Assembly: GCF_030124325.1 (NCBI RefSeq)
Contig: NZ_JASKLR010000005.1
Span: forward strand, 1-64,000
Reading direction: 5' to 3'
DNA length: 64,000 nt
DNA from: Sinorhizobium sp. 8-89
GTDB taxonomy: Bacteria > Pseudomonadota > Alphaproteobacteria > Rhizobiales > Rhizobiaceae
Numbering within the stretch: the stretch's first letter is position 1; every line of letters begins with the position of its first letter. The position numbers and the translations under genes were made by a program. A model generated the notes under the pieces. It saw only the letters and a list, made by a program, of their open reading frames with translations, had not been told where the DNA came from and did no database searches. Below are positions 62,613-64,000 of this stretch, one piece after another.

Positions 62613-63255
62613 GGATCTCGGTCCTTTCCGTTTCGTCACTCGCGATGACCCGCTCGTCCTCAAGAAAGAATTGACGGTCGTTCAACAGAAGGTCGCCGTC
62701 CAGAATGACCGTGCCCGCTTTCGTGGTCGTGCAATACCAGGCGTCACCCCCGAGATCGGCTTCCGCCGCTCCGATTTCCTCCAGGGGGAGCGTCAATACT
62801 TCGGGCGCAGTGTCAGATAAGATCAAGAACTCCGGCTGTGTTTGGCCGCATACGATCGCCCAGTCATTGGCGGTGCGGGTCCCACGCGGGAGATCGAGCA
62901 GTCCGCATAGGTCGAAGACGGGAAGCAAATGGCCGCGTAAATCGTAGACGCCACAGGCATGCGAGGGCATTCCGGGGAGCGGACTGACGCGTGCCTTCGA
63001 AACGATTTCGCAGACGTATCGGATCTCCAATGCAAACCGGCGATTCGACAGCATGAAGGTCACAAGACCGGCTGCCTGCTGTTCGCTCTGTCCGGGCAAC
63101 GCATCACCAGCCAGGTGCGGTGACTGCCGCTCGTATTGCTCATCCTGTTGTGCCGCTTCCAAAAGCACTTCCGTCTGTTCTATCGCTGCTGCCATCCGCC
63201 TTCTGACGGCGGTCCAGTCGATCGGACGGGCGGCGGGCCGGAGAGGTGTCGTCAT
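62590..63255 (-). CDS. cheW: CheW-like coupling protein
   Basis: A 221-residue protein. The N-terminal 65 residues are a helical extension; the CheW domain follows ([35 protein letters not shown]). It links the receptor to CheA. ATG 63255 overlaps the cheR stop by four bases, and its end overlaps the mcp start. Confidence 0.92.
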   Translation of the reverse strand: MTTPLRPAARPIDWTAVRRRMAAAIEQTEVLLEAAQQDEQYERQSPHLAGDALPGQSEQQAAGLVTFMLSNRRFALEIRYVCEIVSKARVSPLPGMPSHACGVYDLRGHLLPVFDLCGLLDLPRGTRTANDWAIVCGQTQPEFLILSDTAPEVLTLPLEEIGAAEADLGGDAWYCTTTKAGTVILDGDLLLNDRQFFLEDERVIASDETERTEIHEPPIGK

Positions 63256-64000
63256 AGGCCCTCGCTCCCCGGATGCCACCGAATTTTACCGATCTCCCGC
63301 CTTGCGCGCTCCGCGAGATGTCCCGCCGTCGCCCCAGACATCAGGGCGACGCGTTCGCGCTGCGGACGAGAGAGGCAAAACAGGAGCGCGTTTTCGAGGG
63401 CACGTAGGGCCGCTTGCGGATCGCTGTCCTTGAGACAGACACCGAGAAAGAACTGCGCGGCAGCCAGATCGCTGTCCAGATAAATCACCCGTCGCAGCGC
63501 CGCTGCAGCCGCGTCGGTCTCTCCGTGGGTCATCTGGGAGAGTCCTTGGAGAAAATGCAGTTCCGCCGAGAGCGGGTGACTTTCAACGGCTTGCGCAGCG
63601 AGGCGCGCGGCGTCGCGGGTCTCACCCATATCAGAACGCGAGCGGATTTGTCGGGTGATCGCCTCAACGGCGTTGTCGCCGAGTGTTTTTCGCGCATCGG
63701 CAACGCAAGCACGAGCAGGCGGGACGCGCGCGAGAGGGTTCTTGGTTTGGCATTGAACAGAGGTGACGCGTGAGATCGACCGTTTCGAAGTGTCTGAATG
63801 AGCCATCATGTGCCGATAGATCACACCGGCGGGCGTGATCGACGTTTCGAAAGGGGCGTATTGCCACAAGGGCGGATCGGTCGGAGCGGTCAACAACCAG
63901 CCACCATCAACGAGGCAGGCGAATAGCTGGCGCGCAATCCGGCGCACTGCGATTGCATCGAGATAGACGAGGACGTTGCGGCAAAGGATCAAATCGAAAT
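63252..64000 (-). CDS. cheR: CheR-type methyltransferase with TPR tail, 5' part outside window
   Basis: The frame is open to the window end. FDLILCRNVLVYLD is the SAM-binding C-terminal part of the CheR catalytic domain. After a linker, tetratricopeptide-like helices follow (HPLSAELHFLQGLSQMTHGE, DSDLAAAQFFLGVCLKD). CheR-TPR is typical of Wsp-like and other non-flagellar pathways (WspC). It is the first visible gene of the leftward operon cheR-cheW-mcp-cheA-cheB. Confidence 0.9.
   Translation of the reverse strand, partial: FDLILCRNVLVYLDAIAVRRIARQLFACLVDGGWLLTAPTDPPLWQYAPFETSITPAGVIYRHMMAHSDTSKRSISRVTSVQCQTKNPLARVPPARACVADARKTLGDNAVEAITRQIRSRSDMGETRDAARLAAQAVESHPLSAELHFLQGLSQMTHGETDAAAAALRRVIYLDSDLAAAQFFLGVCLKDSDPQAALRALENALLFCLSRPQRERVALMSGATAGHLAERARREIGKIRWHPGSEGL

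Noticed and set aside
61578-62648. 356-codon + strand open frame opposite the MCP gene
   Set aside because: Antisense shadow of a confident gene.

Overview
The window looks like chromosome or chromid DNA of a Rhizobiaceae bacterium close to Sinorhizobium/Ensifer. The evidence is the high GC content, the gene content (alphaproteobacterial Mic60 next to hemCD, a cuxR-uxs1-uxe polysaccharide locus, Tad/Flp pilus genes), and several families of short palindromic intergenic repeats typical of rhizobia. No rRNA, tRNA or CRISPR array was seen.

Region 1 (1-22.2 kb) is mostly core metabolism. It holds the succinate dehydrogenase genes sdhC-sdhD-sdhA (sdhA ends at an in-frame stop at the very edge of the window), a small set of housekeeping genes (ETF-beta methyltransferase-like, EVE, YciI, gpsA, tsaD) and, divergently, hemC-hemD-mic60-hemY. 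These are followed by a TerB-like protein, a glutamine amidotransferase, a frameshifted MFS transporter, yggT/DUF167, ppa, a GNAT acetyltransferase, typA, phoD, a KTSC protein and an amidase.

Region 2 (22.2-33.7 kb) is accessory, loosely packed and rich in debris. It has small unknown genes, a DUF429 protein, a Tat-type glycine/lysine-rich small protein, relics of an ABC transporter ATPase, an IS481-type transposase and a LigD-type DNA ligase, a long repeat-containing coiled-coil protein with a glycine-rich secreted partner, and kup. It also carries an orphan copy of the pilA leader with a decayed pilin start, more than 21 kb from the intact pilA.

Region 3 (33.7-47.5 kb) is the most interesting part. 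A GGDEF-EAL protein is followed by a tightly coupled operon resembling a SpoIIE/SpoIIAB/SpoIIAA partner switch: a HATPase-like protein without a visible G box, a STAS-like domain fused to a SAM methyltransferase, a membrane Cache-HAMP-PP2C phosphatase, a HATPase with a clear G box, and a free STAS-like protein. Next to it lies a CuxR-type AraC regulator (known in S. meliloti to respond to c-di-GMP), divergent from uxs1-uxe-GT2-GH26-DUF995, which would make and trim an arabinose/xylose-type exopolysaccharide. The layout suggests that c-di-GMP and a phospho-switch converge on this polysaccharide.

Region 4 (47.5-57.7 kb) is a compact Tad/Flp pilus cluster: a lipoprotein, a TadG-like protein, cpaA, cpaB, a cpaE fused to a TadE domain, tadE, a stand-alone secretin N-domain protein, pilA, cpaF, tadB and tadC. 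No full secretin or cpaD is present. A shared motif (GGACTAGGCCAA) lies before cpaA/tadG, before pilA and in the orphan pilA leader.

Region 5 (57.8-64 kb) is a Wsp-like chemosensory operon read leftwards: cheR-TPR (cut by the window end), cheW, mcp, cheA-REC and a cheB whose receiver domain lacks the usual acidic pair and lysine. Its position beside the pilus genes suggests control of surface behaviour rather than flagellar swimming; that is inference.
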